From the NCBI GenBank assembly GCA_900542945.1, contig UQPI01000005.1:1-64000 (forward strand): a stretch of DNA of 64,000 bases, written 5' to 3'. Position numbers and translations under genes: made by a program. Numbering within the stretch: position 1 is the stretch's first letter; the number at the start of each line of letters is the position of its first letter. Source of the DNA: an uncultured Collinsella sp. (GTDB lineage: Bacteria > Actinomycetota > Coriobacteriia > Coriobacteriales > Coriobacteriaceae). The notes beneath the pieces were generated by a model, which was not told the DNA's origin, did no database searches, and saw nothing but the letters and a program-made list of their open reading frames with translations. Shown one piece after another: positions 52,795 through 62,694 of this stretch.

Positions 52795-55700
52795 CTAGAG
52801 ATTGTAGGTGACTACTTGAGGTTCGGCGGGTTCGACGAAGATGGTTGGATCCGGCTGCTCCACGCGGACGAACTTGACGGTCACGGCCTCAAAGCCCGCC
52901 TTGTGCAACACATCGGCGTAGACGCGCGCCTGCAGGGCGTGCTTCTCCTGCAGCTGTTCCGGCGTCTCGTCCGGTGTGCCGCCCGTCTTGTAGTCGATGA
53001 CCAGCGCGCGTGACGAATCCGCCGGGTTCGTCGCCAGTGCATCAATGGCGCCCTCGGCATAGGCACCGTAGCGGGCGATGTCCTCGTCCTCGCAGCCCAG
53101 CGAGAAGAACGGCACCTCGGCACGGATGCACGGCCAGGCAAGCAGCTCGGCACGGACCGCCGACTTGAGCCAGCGGTCCAGGGCAACGTCGAAGCGCTCG
53201 CGCTGCTCCGGCGTCAGGTGCCACAGGCGCGTCAGCGCATCGGCACGCTCAGCGGGCAGCGCATCGGCACCCACCTCGATCAGCCACTGGCAGGCGGCAT
53301 GGAACGCCGAGCCCAGCGCCATGGGGTTGCCGGCGGGCTCGACAGCAGCCACGTCCGCATCGGCCATCTCCGAGCCATCCGACTCTGCATCATCGCCTGC
53401 CTCGTCCATGGGAACACGAGTCTCGGCGGCACGGTCTTCCGTCTCGGCATGCAGCGCAGCGGCAATTGACGAGTAGCTGTACGAATCGCGCGCCGGATAC
53501 GGGCAGGTGCCCATGCGCACGCCCACCGCCTGGGGATACACGAGCTCAAACGCATCGGGCTCGGGGTCGGCAGGACCGGGCACAGTTGAGTGCGCAGCAT
53601 TATCGGCGGCATCGGCATCGCCGCGGACAAGCCTGCCCTCGGCATCCAGAGAAGCATTGGCCTCAAACGACTGCTCGCCAAAAGCAAAGTCAGCCAGCGA
53701 GATGAGCTCGTAGTCGCCCGGCTGGGAGTTGTCGAACACCAAACGGTCGGCATCGAGCTGCGGCATGTCCAGGCCGTCCGTCGGCAGAATACGACGCAGC
53801 ACGTCGTAGGTCAGATCGGTCTCGACGTCGAAGGTCGGCGCCGTCACCTTGCCACGGCTCACGCCGGCATCCATCGCCAGAATGACCAGCTCGCGCGCAC
53901 GCGTCATGGCAACATAGAGCAAGCGGGCCCGCTCCTCGAGCGAAAGCTGCAGGTCGTCGTCGCGCAGGCGGGCAAATGCCTCGGCGGGAGAGCCCGTCGC
54001 ACAGACGTCCTCCATGAGCTCTGGCGGCAGCCACAACGACGTGCCCTTGCCCTTAAACGCATGCTCAAACTGCTTTTTGACGTCGTCGCCCTTCACAAAG
54101 GTTCCGTCGGCGAGCTTAACGCCGTCGAAGCGTGCCGGCAGCGCCACGATCTGCGCTCCGCCCTCGACGCGACCCATCTGTGCCGCACCCGAGGACTTAC
54201 GAACGCCAAAACACTCGGCAACCGCTACGACCGGATACTCCAGACCCTTGGACGCATGCACCGTCATGATGCGTACCGCGCCGTCGCCCTCCTCGTTGAG
54301 CGCGCCCGGGGCCTCCTTGCCCGCCAAGAAGCGGTCGAAGGCGAGCGCAATGGAGCGCGGCGAGTTGCCGAGCTCGGCCTCTGCCTCGGCCACGGCGTCG
54401 AGCGCCTTGAGCACGTTGGCGGCAATGGCCTTGCCCTCGGGACCACGCTGTGCCAGACGCACAAACCAGCCGGAGGCGTTGACCACGTCGCGCGCGATGG
54501 CGGCGAACGAATCGCGGCCCACGCGACGGAGCGCATACCGCAGCACCTCGCGGGCGCGCGTCACGAGCGGCAAGTCTTGCAAACCCGGCACATCGGAATC
54601 GCTCATGATGCCCACGTCGATGTTGCGGCGCGAGGTTTCCCCCGTCTGGTCGTCCAGCTTGGTCGCCAGCGCCAGGAACTCCTGAGCGCCGAGCGCAAAC
54701 ATCGGCGAGGCCAGCAGCGGCATAAGACCCTGCGCCGTATCGGCCGGGTTAGCAAGCGCGCACACCAGGGCACGCACCGTTTGGACCTCGGCAGCCTGGG
54801 CAAAGACCGAGCCGCCCGCGATGACGCAGTCGAGCCCCTGGTCGCGAAACGCCTGTGCGTAAACATCGGCATTGGTCATGCGGCCCAGCAGCAGCACCAT
54901 GCCGCCCTGGGGCTGACCGGCATCGGCAAGCGCGCGGAACCGCTCCGCGATCGCGCGGGCCTTGGCCTGTGTGCGCTCCTGCGTACTGCCGCCGGCAACA
55001 AAGAGCGCCTGGCGACGCGAGGCGTCTGCCACCAGCGTGTCCTTGCGGCCGTCACTCGCCTCAAGGTCCAAAAAGCCCTGCATCAGGCCGCCGTCATCGC
55101 CGTCGAAGACGCGTGCCACGTAGCGCAGCACCTCGTCGTGGCTGCGGAAGTTGCGCACGAGCTTGACGAGCTCGCCGGCGGGGACATCCAGCGTGTCGAC
55201 CGTCTCGGACGCCGCCGTCGAGCCCACCTTGCGCTCTTGGCGACGGAACACCTCGACCTCGGCGCCGCGGAAACGATAAATCGACTGCTGCGCATCGCCC
55301 ACGGTACACAGCGCACGCTCACCCGCGCCGGTCAGGTAACGGATCAGGTCAACCTGCATCTGGTCGGTATCCTGGAACTCATCGATCATGACCATCTTAA
55401 AGCGGCCCTCATAGGCTGCTCGAATAGCCGGGTAGTCGCGCAGCGCCTCGTACGCCATACGCAGTAGGTCGTTGTTATCGAGCGCGGACTGGCCGGCCTT
55501 CAGTGCGCGATACTCAGCCTCCACGGAACGGGCCAGGCCCACCAGCGCATCGAGCGCGGGGGCACCGCAGGCCAGCACGATATTGATAAACGCATCGGCA
55601 GCCTCGGCCTTGAGTAGCTCCACCTGCTCCTTAGAAAACGCCTTGCTCGCCCGAGGCATGCTGCACGACATCATGAGTCGCGCCGCATCCTCCATGGTTT

Positions 55701-56421
55701 TGCCACTCGCCTCAAACGCGTCGATGGCGTCGAGTGCCACCTGTGCCTTTTCGGTCGCGGCCTTGCTCGCACCCAACGCCGCGCGATAGGCGTCGGCAAG
55801 CGCCGAGGTGTCAGCCTGGCCGCGCGCCACGCACACATCGTCCATGCCGCCCGGCAGCTGGCTCGAGAGCTCCAGCAGGTCGCGCACCAGACCCTTGATG
55901 GTCGTGCCGGCACCAAAGGGACCGCCCTCGCCCGCCATGGGATACCAGGCGTAGAGGGCCTTGAGCGATGCCGCGAGCTCGGGGGCGGCATCGGGCGCCG
56001 TCGCGCGGGCCAGCACATGCTCAACAGCCTGGTCCATAAGCTCGTCGGTATCGGTGAGCACCGTGAACTCGGGATCGATACCCAGCTCCAACGCGTGTGC
56101 GCGCAGGATACGCGAGCACATGCCGTGAATGGTCGAAATCCACGCATCGTCGACGGTCAGGGCCTCCTCGTCCATACCCTCGTCGATGAGCGCGCGGCGC
56201 ACGCGGTCACGGATCTCGGCCGCGGCATCTTTGGTAAAGGTAATGGCGAGCACCTGGTCCAGATGCTCAACGAACGGACCAGATTCGGGCGAGAGCGCGT
56301 AGACGATGCGACGCGTGAGGGTAAAGGTCTTGCCCGAACCGGCGCCCGCCGAGACAAACAGCGGACGGTCGAGCGTTTTGACGATCTGCAGCTGTTGCGG
56401 CATCAAAGTCGAAAGATCCAT
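52795..56421 (-). CDS. addA: AddA-type helicase-nuclease subunit (UvrD superfamily)
   Basis: This 1208-residue protein has helicase motifs of the UvrD/AddA family: Walker A FVSAGAGSGKTFTLTRRIVY (about residue 22), motif Ia AITFTKDAAAEIRDR, Walker B MVMIDEFQDTDQMQ (about 340), CTVGDAQQSIYRFRGAEVEVF, and motif VI ERARLLYVAMTRARE. The C-terminal nuclease is seen in LVIDYKTGGTPDETPEQL with LQARVYADVL. With AddB it resects double-strand ends for recombination. It starts three bases after the addB stop, so the genes are coupled. Confidence 0.95.
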   Translation of the reverse strand: MDLSTLMPQQLQIVKTLDRPLFVSAGAGSGKTFTLTRRIVYALSPESGPFVEHLDQVLAITFTKDAAAEIRDRVRRALIDEGMDEEALTVDDAWISTIHGMCSRILRAHALELGIDPEFTVLTDTDELMDQAVEHVLARATAPDAAPELAASLKALYAWYPMAGEGGPFGAGTTIKGLVRDLLELSSQLPGGMDDVCVARGQADTSALADAYRAALGASKAATEKAQVALDAIDAFEASGKTMEDAARLMMSCSMPRASKAFSKEQVELLKAEAADAFINIVLACGAPALDALVGLARSVEAEYRALKAGQSALDNNDLLRMAYEALRDYPAIRAAYEGRFKMVMIDEFQDTDQMQVDLIRYLTGAGERALCTVGDAQQSIYRFRGAEVEVFRRQERKVGSTAASETVDTLDVPAGELVKLVRNFRSHDEVLRYVARVFDGDDGGLMQGFLDLEASDGRKDTLVADASRRQALFVAGGSTQERTQAKARAIAERFRALADAGQPQGGMVLLLGRMTNADVYAQAFRDQGLDCVIAGGSVFAQAAEVQTVRALVCALANPADTAQGLMPLLASPMFALGAQEFLALATKLDDQTGETSRRNIDVGIMSDSDVPGLQDLPLVTRAREVLRYALRRVGRDSFAAIARDVVNASGWFVRLAQRGPEGKAIAANVLKALDAVAEAEAELGNSPRSIALAFDRFLAGKEAPGALNEEGDGAVRIMTVHASKGLEYPVVAVAECFGVRKSSGAAQMGRVEGGAQIVALPARFDGVKLADGTFVKGDDVKKQFEHAFKGKGTSLWLPPELMEDVCATGSPAEAFARLRDDDLQLSLEERARLLYVAMTRARELVILAMDAGVSRGKVTAPTFDVETDLTYDVLRRILPTDGLDMPQLDADRLVFDNSQPGDYELISLADFAFGEQSFEANASLDAEGRLVRGDADAADNAAHSTVPGPADPEPDAFELVYPQAVGVRMGTCPYPARDSYSYSSIAAALHAETEDRAAETRVPMDEAGDDAESDGSEMADADVAAVEPAGNPMALGSAFHAACQWLIEVGADALPAERADALTRLWHLTPEQRERFDVALDRWLKSAVRAELLAWPCIRAEVPFFSLGCEDEDIARYGAYAEGAIDALATNPADSSRALVIDYKTGGTPDETPEQLQEKHALQARVYADVLHKAGFEAVTVKFVRVEQPDPTIFVEPAEPQVVTYNL

Positions 56422-56424
56422 GGC

Positions 56425-59400
56425 CTACACGTCCCTCCTTTCAAACGTTCCTTCGTGGTTATACGAGCAGCGCGCATGCGCGGCCTGAGCCGACGTCGGG
56501 TCGACGGCGGCAACGTTGCCTGCCTCGAGCTCGCGCAGGCGCTCGGCGATGCCGGCCTCCACACAATCGAGCAGGGCGTCGAAGTCCATGCTGCCACCCT
56601 CGCCGGGGAAACCTTTCTTAAGGCCCGGGATGCGACCGTCGCCGCGCTCTTCCTCGAGCAGCTCGGCGCTCGCGGCACCGCGCAGCGCCGGTTTGCCGCC
56701 CTTGGTCGAAAAGTAGAGCGCCGCGCGGGTGTCCAAATCCAGCGCCCGGCGCATGGCCTGGGCGTAGATGAGCGTTTGGGTATGTGGCGGCAACCAGCGC
56801 GGATCGTCAATGGGCGCCGCGCCCGATTCCTCGTCGCGCACCGTAGGGTCGGCGAGCTTAAACTCCTCAACGCCCGTGCGATGCTTGTAGTCGATTACCA
56901 CGGCGCGATTCTCGGCATCCACATCCACGCGGTCGATGCGCCCGCCGAGCGGCCAGCCGGCATACTCGACCTGGAGCTCGTTGAACGCAAACTCCAGGTA
57001 GCGCGGCGCGAAGGGCGCGAGCGCCTCGGACTCGTAGGCAAGAACGCCCTCCAGCTGCGGCAAAATCTCGGCCACCTGGCGCTCCTCCACCGGGGAGAGC
57101 GGCACGAGCGGGCCCTCGGTACCGCGCTTGCCCGCATGCTCGGCCAAGGTCTCGTCAAAGACCTCGCGCAGTAGCTCCTGAGCACGTGGCAGGTTCTCGG
57201 GCGTCACGCGCTCCATGCCCTCCTGGGGCAGACGGGCGTGCAGGTGCTCCAGCACGTCGTGGACAAAGTTGCCCTTCTCCATATTGCCAAAGCCGGCGTC
57301 GATAGACTGGGGCTTCACGCGATACGACACGAACCAGCACAGCGGACACGTCGAGTACGCCTCAATCTGCGAGGCGGACGTCAGACGCGGTACCAGAGGT
57401 GCATCCTTGCCCTCGCCATCGCGACGGCGCAGGACCAGATATGGAACGGCCTCGGCACTCAGATGCTGAGGGGCTTCACAGGCCACACGCTCGCGCTTGA
57501 GACCTTCGCCTGCCGCGGGATCAAAGTCGGCGATGATATCGCCCTCACCCACGCACTTCGTCTTGTCGGCACCAGCGGCCTTAGCGTCGTCAGCGGCCTC
57601 GGCGTGCGCTCGCAGCTCGGTCCACACGGCAGCCGGATAGCACTCGCGCGCCTGGCGATCGTGCGTCACGCGGGCGAGCGCAACCGGGCCGCGTGACGCC
57701 TGCATCGCGTGGCCAAAACGCACGCGCAGCAAGGCCGCGGGCTCAAGCGTCACACCGCTGCGATCTAACTCTGCCGTCAGCGTGGCCAGCGGCCCCTCCT
57801 CGTGCGAAAGCGGATAGCTGTCCAGATCGACATCGGCAAACAGCACGGCATCGTAGCTGCCGGGGCGCAAAGCCGCCGCATCGGCAAGCGAAGCAAAACG
57901 AACCTGAGCACGTGGCGCACGGTCAACCTCGTAGGTCTCGTAATCGTAAGCGGTACTGCGCTTGTCCACCTTGGTTCGAACGCCATCGAGCGCGGGCACG
58001 GTCGCGGCCTGCGACACGTCGAGCGCACGGGCGCCATTCATAAGGATGTCGATGACGTGGCGCAGCAGGGCCACCTCCGCCTGGCGACGGGCCTGACCGT
58101 CGAGACCGCCAAGTGCGCGATCGGGCAGTGCCTCGGCAACGGCAAGCATGGCCTTGAGCGCCGTCACGGGTTTGTCGCGCCACAGCGCCTGAAACACGTC
58201 CGAGATCACGCACGGCACGTTCTTAAACCAGTTCTCGTCGCTCGCCGCTTTACGCGCGCCCCTCACCTGGCCCTGCACGCTCTGCAGCAGGCTCTTGACG
58301 CCCGCAGTGGTCTTGCTGCGCGACAGTCGCATATTCTTGTCGAACGTGCGCGCGCTGGCGGCGTCGGCACCCGAAAGCGGGCTGTAAATCCAGTCGGTAA
58401 GCTCCGGAGCGGGCCACCACTCAGTCTTAGAAGCTGCCCCTTCGTCGGCGGCCTTCATACGCTCGATCAGGTTGGCGAGCGCCGTGAACTGCCTGCCCGC
58501 AATGGATTGGGAAAACGCCGTGAACTCGGCCGTCTCGGCAGCAACGTGGCGCGCCGCCAAACGAGCGGCAAGCTCGCCGAACAGCTGGGGTGCCCGGGCA
58601 GAAACAACGAGCACGCGTACGGGGTCGGCGGGTGTTGCAGCAACTTTATCGTCCTTGGACTCCTTGTGCGCTTTCACCAACTTATCGATGACGTCCGCAT
58701 AAGCATGGGCACGGGCATGGGGGCCGGCGACCTCAATAAAGGCAGGCTGAGCAGCGGACTTGGAGGCAGTCTGGGGCGCGGCGGCGCCCTCCCCCAGCGG
58801 CGCGATCTCAAACAGCACACCGCGGACATCAAATGCCGCGGCAAGCTCCTCGCGCATCGCCGCTTGCTCGCGGGCAAGCAGCACGACAACCTCTCCCCCG
58901 TTGTTTGCCACGGCGGACAGCAGCTCGAGCAGGCTATACGTAAATGACGCGACGCCGCGCACGCAAACGGCGCGGGCGCACCCCGGCAGGTTGTCGGCCA
59001 AAGCGCCGGCCATAATGTCAGCCGCCTCGCAGGGCTCGACCATATCTCGACGGTCCAAACCGCGCGCATAGGCGCACAAAAGTTCAAACACGCGAGCCTC
59101 GGCGTCGCTTTTGGGCTTGGGCTTGCAAACGTTGTCGCAGCAACGCTCGGTGCCTGTCCCTGCCACACCCGGCAGCACATCGCGAGCCATACGCGCGAGC
59201 ATACGCACCGTGCCCTGGCTGCGCGAAAGCGGCTGCAGGTCGGCGTCGTCGAGGCGCGCTACCATGTCCGAAAACAGCATCTGGCGCTGCAGGTTGTCGA
59301 CGAAACCGCGCCCGTCGCCCAAAAGCTCCCAAAGCGAGCGAAGCCACGATGTAGGCGTCTTGTAGTCAATACCCAGCGAAACGCCGGCTTCCGCCGCATC

Positions 59401-59541
59401 ATGACGGCACAGGTCGAGCTCGGCAAACGTTGGCGCCAGCAGCACGGCACGCCCGTGGCGGGCAATAAGGTCGGCAAGCAGCGCCGCCTCGGCATCGCTC
59501 AAATCCGCGCCGGCGTTGGTGGTATAGATTCGAACAGGCAT
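56425..59541 (-). CDS. addB: AddB/RexB-type nuclease subunit
   Basis: This 1038-residue protein has an AddB-like pattern: a helicase-like N-terminal part without a clear Walker A (GRAVLLAPTFAELDLCRHD), an inactivated middle (SRAPQLFGELAARLAAR), and a C-terminal PD-(D/E)XK nuclease. In that nuclease SQIEAYSTCPLCWFVSYRVK and VVIDYKHRTGVEEFK hold the active-site Asp and Lys. The lack of a P-loop is closer to Streptococcus RexB than to B. subtilis AddB. Only a few of the Fe-S cysteines are obvious (CPLC and a final HARC), so the cluster may be missing or altered. GGAGG precedes the ATG. Confidence 0.88.
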   Translation of the reverse strand: MPVRIYTTNAGADLSDAEAALLADLIARHGRAVLLAPTFAELDLCRHDAAEAGVSLGIDYKTPTSWLRSLWELLGDGRGFVDNLQRQMLFSDMVARLDDADLQPLSRSQGTVRMLARMARDVLPGVAGTGTERCCDNVCKPKPKSDAEARVFELLCAYARGLDRRDMVEPCEAADIMAGALADNLPGCARAVCVRGVASFTYSLLELLSAVANNGGEVVVLLAREQAAMREELAAAFDVRGVLFEIAPLGEGAAAPQTASKSAAQPAFIEVAGPHARAHAYADVIDKLVKAHKESKDDKVAATPADPVRVLVVSARAPQLFGELAARLAARHVAAETAEFTAFSQSIAGRQFTALANLIERMKAADEGAASKTEWWPAPELTDWIYSPLSGADAASARTFDKNMRLSRSKTTAGVKSLLQSVQGQVRGARKAASDENWFKNVPCVISDVFQALWRDKPVTALKAMLAVAEALPDRALGGLDGQARRQAEVALLRHVIDILMNGARALDVSQAATVPALDGVRTKVDKRSTAYDYETYEVDRAPRAQVRFASLADAAALRPGSYDAVLFADVDLDSYPLSHEEGPLATLTAELDRSGVTLEPAALLRVRFGHAMQASRGPVALARVTHDRQARECYPAAVWTELRAHAEAADDAKAAGADKTKCVGEGDIIADFDPAAGEGLKRERVACEAPQHLSAEAVPYLVLRRRDGEGKDAPLVPRLTSASQIEAYSTCPLCWFVSYRVKPQSIDAGFGNMEKGNFVHDVLEHLHARLPQEGMERVTPENLPRAQELLREVFDETLAEHAGKRGTEGPLVPLSPVEERQVAEILPQLEGVLAYESEALAPFAPRYLEFAFNELQVEYAGWPLGGRIDRVDVDAENRAVVIDYKHRTGVEEFKLADPTVRDEESGAAPIDDPRWLPPHTQTLIYAQAMRRALDLDTRAALYFSTKGGKPALRGAASAELLEEERGDGRIPGLKKGFPGEGGSMDFDALLDCVEAGIAERLRELEAGNVAAVDPTSAQAAHARCSYNHEGTFERRDV

Positions 59542-59634
59542 GGTCCTCCACTCAAACCGTTCGCAATATTCAATGCTTCCATCCTACCCGCCCGCACGGA
59601 CAGATTTGCCCCACGCCAACAGATTTGACCCCTT

Positions 59635-59701
59635 GGAGACAGAGGAAAATGGATCACCGAGGAGGTCAGTCTAACCCAGTGATCCGTTTTCCTCCGTCCC
59701 C
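59635..59701. repeat. Palindromic element E formed from the dispersed GATCCGTTTTCCTCCGTCCC motif
   Basis: 59635-59657 (GGAGACAGAGGAAAATGGAT...) and 59679-59701 (GTGATCCGTTTTCCTCCGTC...) are inverted repeats matching at 20 of 23 bases. The right arm is the same motif found 3' of ubiB and fhs. It lies between the divergently oriented ends of addB and the TrpR-like gene, next to the terminator of the latter. Confidence 0.68.
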
Positions 59702-59709
59702 AAAGGATC

Positions 59710-59737
59710 AAAAAACCGCCCCCGAAGGGACGGTTCT
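59710..59737 (-). terminator. Terminator of the TrpR-like gene
   Basis: On the minus strand ACCGTCCC and GGGGCGGT with a TTCG loop, followed by TTTTTTGATCC. Confidence 0.85.
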
Positions 59738-59762
59738 GCGCAATTCGTTTGTTGCCGCTGGC

Positions 59763-60062
59763 CTACTCGCCATCCTCCAGCTTGATGAGGATCTTGCGGT
59801 AGCCGCCGTACTCGCCGTTGAGTGCCTTGGACACGCGGCTCACCGTAGTGGACGAAGCGCCGGTGCGGGCCTGAACCTCAACATAAGGCTCGCCCTCATC
59901 CAGATAACGCGCAACCTGCAGACGTTGCGAAAGATCGCAGATCTCGCGCGGCGTGCAGATATCGGTCAAAAACGCCTGGATATCCTTCTCGTCATCCAAA
60001 AGACTAAATGCGTGGACCAGCTGCTTGACATCAGGCTTGTCAAACATGTTCTCGATATTCAT
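59763..60062 (-). CDS. YerC/YecD family TrpR-related regulator
   Basis: This 99-residue helical protein matches the YerC/YecD group. An N-terminal helical pair (VKQLVHAFSLLDDEKDIQAF) is followed by TPREICDLSQRLQVARYLD and a helix-turn-helix (YVEVQARTGASSTTVSRVSK, about residues 60-80). The tail is NGEYGGYRKILIKLED. These TrpR-fold proteins bind DNA, but the ligand and target are not generally known. The ATG at 60062 has only a weak ribosome-binding site. It stands alone, with a strong terminator and the palindromic element E downstream. Confidence 0.86.
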   Translation of the reverse strand: MNIENMFDKPDVKQLVHAFSLLDDEKDIQAFLTDICTPREICDLSQRLQVARYLDEGEPYVEVQARTGASSTTVSRVSKALNGEYGGYRKILIKLEDGE

Positions 60063-60386
60063 CGATCACCGCCAAACCCGCCATAAGGCATCGAAGTTGA
60101 TACTGACATCGGGCATCGTTCGCCCGTTCTATGCAATAGGGCACCGCCTGTGGCTTTTGCCCGTAGCAGTGTAGCACACCACCAAACTAAAGCGACAAGA
60201 CTCTCTGCCAGCGGCGCGTTTTTCAGGACGAACGCCGTTTTGAAACCGAATGCGCACGTAAGCTCCACGAATATCTGAGACAATGGGCAGCCGAACAAGG
60301 CGGCACACCCGAGCGGCCGTCCAAGCCGCCGCAGCAAACCGCTTCACGCGACACCGACGCACCCTGCGCAAGAAAGGATTCACACC

Positions 60387-60752
60387 ATGCGCTTTATGCT
60401 TAACTGGCTCTTTACCTCGATCGCCATCGCGATTGCCACGTTCCTCGTCCCCGGCATCCAGCCCTTCGGTTTTGCCGAGGCCTGGGTCTGTTTCGCCTTC
60501 GTGGGACTGTTCCTGAACATCGTCGATTCGCTCGTCAAGCCGTTTCTGACGGTTATCTCGCTGCCGCTCACGATCATTACGCTGGGTATTTTTCAGCTCG
60601 TAGTCAACAGCTTTATGCTCGAGCTGGCCAGCTATCTGTCGGTCAATCTGCTGGGCGCGGGTATCTCCATCGCCAGCTTTGGATCGGCCTTTATGGGCAG
60701 CATCCTGGTGTCCATCATGCGCAGCATCCTCGACAGCATCGCCGAGGGCTAA
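60387..60752 (+). CDS. Phage-holin-family/YvlD-like small membrane protein
   Basis: This 121-residue protein has four membrane helices: MLNWLFTSIAIAIATFLVPG, AWVCFAFVGLFLNIVDSLVK, VISLPLTIITLGIFQLVVNS, and a last helix with FMGSILVSIMRSIL. The LVKPFLTVISLPLTIITLGI stretch is the signature of the DUF360/YvlD family, often labelled phage holin family IV. In chromosomes without prophage genes nearby, as here, it is more likely a housekeeping envelope protein than a lysis factor. AAAGGA lies before the ATG. A terminator follows directly. Confidence 0.85.
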   Translation: MRFMLNWLFTSIAIAIATFLVPGIQPFGFAEAWVCFAFVGLFLNIVDSLVKPFLTVISLPLTIITLGIFQLVVNSFMLELASYLSVNLLGAGISIASFGSAFMGSILVSIMRSILDSIAEG

Positions 60753-60792
60753 AACGGCCATTCCGGCCGCGCCCGTCTCAACAGCCCAAAAC

Positions 60793-60831
60793 GAAGGCCG
60801 CCCATCACAAAAATGGGCGGCCTTCTTATTT
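60793..60831 (+). terminator. Terminator after the holin-like gene
   Basis: GAAGGCCGCCCAT and ATGGGCGGCCTTC form a 13-bp perfect stem, followed by TTATTTG. Confidence 0.9.
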
Positions 60832-60894
60832 GCCAAGTCTCAAAGGGCGAGAGAATCTGCCATTTCCACCCCGTCCCCAAATGGCAGCTGTGGG

Positions 60895-61323
60895 TTAGAT
60901 GACGTAATCGTAGCCTTCGTTGGGAGCGACAAGTTGATCGAGCGTCACACCGTTGAGGTAGTCGTTAATGAGCTTGTCCAGGTTCTTCCATACGTCGAGC
61001 GTGGGGCACTCATCCGAACGCGAACAGCCCTTGCAGTCGCCGTCCAGACATGCGACCGGCGCCAGACTGCCCTCGGTCAGGCGCAAGATCTCGCCCACCG
61101 TGTACTGCTCGGGCGGGCGCGTGAGCACATAGCCGCCGCCCTTGCCGCGCATGCCCGAGAGCATGTTGGCGCGGACGAGCGTAGCCAAAATGTTCTCCAA
61201 ATATTTCTCCGAAATCCCCTGACGCGCGGCGATCTCTTTGAGGGGAATGCGGCCTGCCGCCTGGTGCTCGGCCAGGTCGACCATAACGCGCAGGGCATAT
61301 CTGCCCTTAGTGGAAACCAACAT
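60895..61323 (-). CDS. Rrf2 family transcriptional regulator (IscR/CymR-like)
   Basis: This 142-residue protein has the Rrf2 winged-helix start (MLVSTKGRYALRVMVDLAEH) and recognition helix region (ISEKYLENILATLVRANMLS). The wing GMRGKGGGYVLTRPPEQYTV is also typical. The cluster loop is CLDGDCKGCSRSDECPTLDV (about residues 92-111). It has enough cysteines to bind an iron-sulfur cluster, as in IscR, unlike the cluster-free CymR. It is divergent from cysK, so control of cysteine or Fe-S synthesis is likely. AAAGGTAG lies upstream of the ATG. Confidence 0.9.
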   Translation of the reverse strand: MLVSTKGRYALRVMVDLAEHQAAGRIPLKEIAARQGISEKYLENILATLVRANMLSGMRGKGGGYVLTRPPEQYTVGEILRLTEGSLAPVACLDGDCKGCSRSDECPTLDVWKNLDKLINDYLNGVTLDQLVAPNEGYDYVI

Positions 61324-61576
61324 ATATAGTGCTACCTTTCGGTCTTTTAATTCGTAGAAATTCTAGCCGAAATATTGATTTTGAAAATACCTATTCCCGT
61401 CAAGCTGGTTAATCAACTTGCAATAAACTCCTATTTCCTATTGCATTACTAGGCTTTACTGTCTACTATGCTTGCCAATAGCAAAACGAACAACCTATAA
61501 GGTATATGGGTTTAGCTGTTACACACACCGTAAAACCACACGGTATCCAGTCATTTGAACACTTTGGAGGTTCACC
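61324..61576. promoter_or_regulatory. Rrf2-cysK divergent regulatory region
   Basis: No gene seen. The region is much richer in A and T than its flanks and repeats CCTATT or close forms (ACCTATTC, TCCTATTTCCTATTGC, ACCTATAAGG). For cysK, TTGCAT (61441-61446) and TACTAT (61464-61469) are a -35/-10 pair at 17 bases. AACCTATAAGGTATATGGGT at 61492-61511 is an imperfect dyad downstream of that promoter, where a repressor would block transcription. Confidence 0.55.
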
Positions 61577-62515
<939 letters not shown>

Positions 62516-62616
62516 GGTCTGTCGCCCATAGGTTGAGCCCAGGGCGAACCGGTCTCCCCTCTCCCGGCAGTCTGAGCCCATCCCATCAGGGCGTCCCACG
62601 AGTCGTCCGAACTTGC

Positions 62617-62665
62617 TACAATGTCTGCGGCGCGGAACCAGCCTCCCGCGCCGCTTTTCTTTTTT
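62617..62665 (+). terminator. Intrinsic terminator in the mnmA leader, preceded at once by a -10-like box
   Basis: GCGGCGCGG (62627-62635) and CCGCGCCGC (62646-62654) form a 9-bp perfect stem followed by TTTTCTTTTTT. TACAAT at 62617-62622 is a good -10, but the -35 is poor. The hairpin could simply end cysK, or it could attenuate a transcript that starts at this box and enters mnmA. Confidence 0.7.
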
Positions 62666-62694
62666 GGCCACATGCCACCAAGGAGAACCTCCCC

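Noticed and set aside
60387..60752. Prophage remnant because of the holin-family name
   Set aside because: No endolysin, capsid, integrase or other phage gene is near; the protein fits the chromosomal YvlD-like group.
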